A stretch of DNA of 64,000 bases. Source: Clostridia bacterium (GTDB lineage: Bacteria; Bacillota; Clostridia; Christensenellales; Borkfalkiaceae). A program made the position numbers and the translations under genes. Of the stretch, positions 62,910 to 64,000 are shown piece after piece. The DNA is taken from NCBI GenBank assembly GCA_900764105.1, contig CAAFMS010000006.1, forward strand, positions 1 to 64,000, read 5' to 3'. Each line of letters opens with the position of its first letter. Position 1 is the first letter of the stretch. Below the pieces are notes generated by a model. That model searched no databases, was not told the origin of the DNA, and was given only the letters and a program-made list of their open reading frames with translations.

Positions 62910-63323
62910 TTAAAAACTTCCGAAATTGAGCGGCGAAGCGATATAGATTTTGCCGTCGCGCTTTGAGACGTGCAGATTTACCCTTTGACCTTTAATTACG
63001 ATATTGCCTTTGATTTTCGGCGAGTAATAGTAATTATTTTCAAAAAAATCGCCTTTTTCATCAAAAACGAGGTCTGCTTTCAGCCTTTTAAGGACCTTCG
63101 GCAAATCGGCTTCATCGAGTTCGCAACTTTCGCCGCTTTTTTCGCCGAGAAATACCGAATAGCGGACGGCGTTTTCGTCGAGGCGTCGGATAGCCGCGTT
63201 AGACGAAGCAGAATACAGATAAAATATGTGATTTTTACCCTCTTTAAATTCCGTTCCGCCGCTTATAAGCAGAGAAATTACTAAAATTAAAAAGGAAAGC
63301 ATAGCAAGGATTGTTTTTTTCAT
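62910..63323 (-). CDS. Secreted or membrane-anchored protein of unknown function
   Basis: The protein has 137 residues: an N-terminal signal or anchor helix (about 4-22) and a beta-rich domain ending YIASPLNFGSF. No lipobox or catalytic motif is visible. It precedes the M23 peptidase on the same strand by about 100 bp and may be functionally linked to it. I do not recognise a family. Confidence 0.65.
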   Translation of the reverse strand: MKKTILAMLSFLILVISLLISGGTEFKEGKNHIFYLYSASSNAAIRRLDENAVRYSVFLGEKSGESCELDEADLPKVLKRLKADLVFDEKGDFFENNYYYSPKIKGNIVIKGQRVNLHVSKRDGKIYIASPLNFGSF

Positions 63324-63384
63324 ACGGATGAATTATCGACAGAGAACGAAAATTTATACAATCGGGATATTAAAAACAAAAAAG

Positions 63385-63419
63385 ACTGCGCTTTAAACCG
63401 TGGGGGTTCAAAACGCAGT
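63385..63419 (-). terminator. Terminator of the partial gene at the right edge
   Basis: On the minus strand ACTGCG-TTTTGAAC pairs with GTTTAAAG-CGCAGT, followed by TCTTTTTTG. Confidence 0.8.
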
Positions 63420-63448
63420 ATTTCGGTTGCAAAATTATTAAAATTTTA

Positions 63449-64000
63449 TTATTTTACCGAGCCTTTCGAGCCTATTCTCGAAAAAAGCCTGATTCTTTCG
63501 GTAAATATCGGCGTGTTTTCGATAGTCCTATCGGAAAACATTCCGTCGCCTAAGTTTATCGACGAGGCGATTTCGTTTCCGACGATACTCAAAGCCACGT
63601 CTTTGTACTTTTGCGAAGTCTCTTCGCTGTCAAATTTAAACTCGAGATTTTTCTTCGGGTAATCGGCGACAATAAGTCCGATGGGGAGAATTCCGCTTCC
63701 CACGCACGCATCGTAAATTTCTTTGGGCGCGAAGTTGTAGTTTTCGAGTTTATCGAGGTAGAAGAATATGCCTTTTATATGATTGTCGATCGCGAATTTA
63801 ATCGTGTCGAGAAGATTATCGGAAAGCATTACCGCGGAAATACCGCCGTAATAGTCGCTCGAAGCCACAAATTCGCTGACTTTTTTGTATTTCCTCACGG
63901 GGAATTTCATTTTATATTTTGTAAAGAGGACTTTCGCGAGGTCCGCTATATAGAACACGTTTGAAAGGTCGATAAGCCTTTTGTATTCCTCGTCGGAAAG
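63449..64000 (-). CDS. Unknown protein (5' partial, runs off the window)
   Basis: The reading frame is open from the stop at 63449 to the right edge, with 14 further codons beyond the ATG at 63958 (LSDEEYKRLIDLSNVF), so the start lies outside. About 183 residues are seen. It is a soluble mixed alpha/beta protein without cysteine clusters, transmembrane segments or motifs I recognise. A terminator follows directly. Confidence 0.7.
   Translation of the reverse strand, partial: LSDEEYKRLIDLSNVFYIADLAKVLFTKYKMKFPVRKYKKVSEFVASSDYYGGISAVMLSDNLLDTIKFAIDNHIKGIFFYLDKLENYNFAPKEIYDACVGSGILPIGLIVADYPKKNLEFKFDSEETSQKYKDVALSIVGNEIASSINLGDGMFSDRTIENTPIFTERIRLFSRIGSKGSVK

Overview
The window looks like chromosome from an uncultured anaerobic Clostridia-type Bacillota. 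Supporting this are many lipoproteins with a lipobox, no outer-membrane genes, an NAD-linked electron-bifurcating [FeFe] hydrogenase (HydCBA), ECF vitamin transporters, a dimeric glycyl-tRNA synthetase, strong TTGACA/TATAAT promoters and AGGAGG-type ribosome binding sites. No phage, CRISPR or transposase genes were seen. The species cannot be named from the sequence.

Layout. 1-3.8 kb: the end of an ABC exporter operon followed by an ECF importer (S component, EcfT, fused EcfA-EcfA'). 3.8-17 kb: one promoter with palindromic operator-like sites drives two MacB-type ABC transporters and three large exported proteins (two lipoproteins and a membrane-anchored protein); this is the best candidate for an undescribed system. 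17-20 kb: a methyltransferase, a promoter with a long terminator-bearing leader, and a lipoprotein of Cys-x-x-Cys repeats. 20-27.3 kb: a redox-stress block made of an exported rhodanese lipoprotein, a Crp/Fnr regulator divergent from a ferredoxin/DUF2249 operon, ferritin, a flavoprotein-rubredoxin, and CcdA-TlpA-thioredoxin for moving reducing power across the membrane. 27.7-29.6 kb: a TetR-type regulator with two membrane proteins. 29.8-32.6 kb (minus strand): feoA-feoB and a pseudouridine synthase.

32.6-41.7 kb: TPP riboswitch and ThiT, a purine permease, a PHP-domain hydrolase, and hydCBA behind a structured-looking leader. 42-57 kb: trehalase-family enzyme, GlyRS, GlnRS, a CvpA-like protein, HtpG with a CIRCE-like operator, cardiolipin synthase, a minimal SufC/SufB iron-sulfur assembly pair, a DUF308 protein, and an XRE regulator divergent from a collagen-like/leucine-rich lipoprotein. 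58-64 kb: a small hypothetical, an AraC regulator, a carbohydrate-binding-like protein probably translated from a leaderless mRNA, tRNA-Val and tRNA-Gly, an M1-family lipoprotein peptidase, an M23 peptidase, and two proteins of unknown function.

The DNA between genes carries several repeat families: (1) 150-240 bp elements with inverted ends of the CTTGCTTTCCCC type; (2) short GGGGACG..CGTCCC palindromes; (3) palindromic elements with a GACGTACT..GTACTTC-type core; and (4) an 11-bp word, AATCGACTTAT, found ten times, always on the plus strand and only between 29.9 and 58.8 kb, in both genes and spacers. Codon choice also changes near 28-30 kb: CTG leucine is common to the left and scarce to the right. 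The left part may therefore be a compositionally distinct block.
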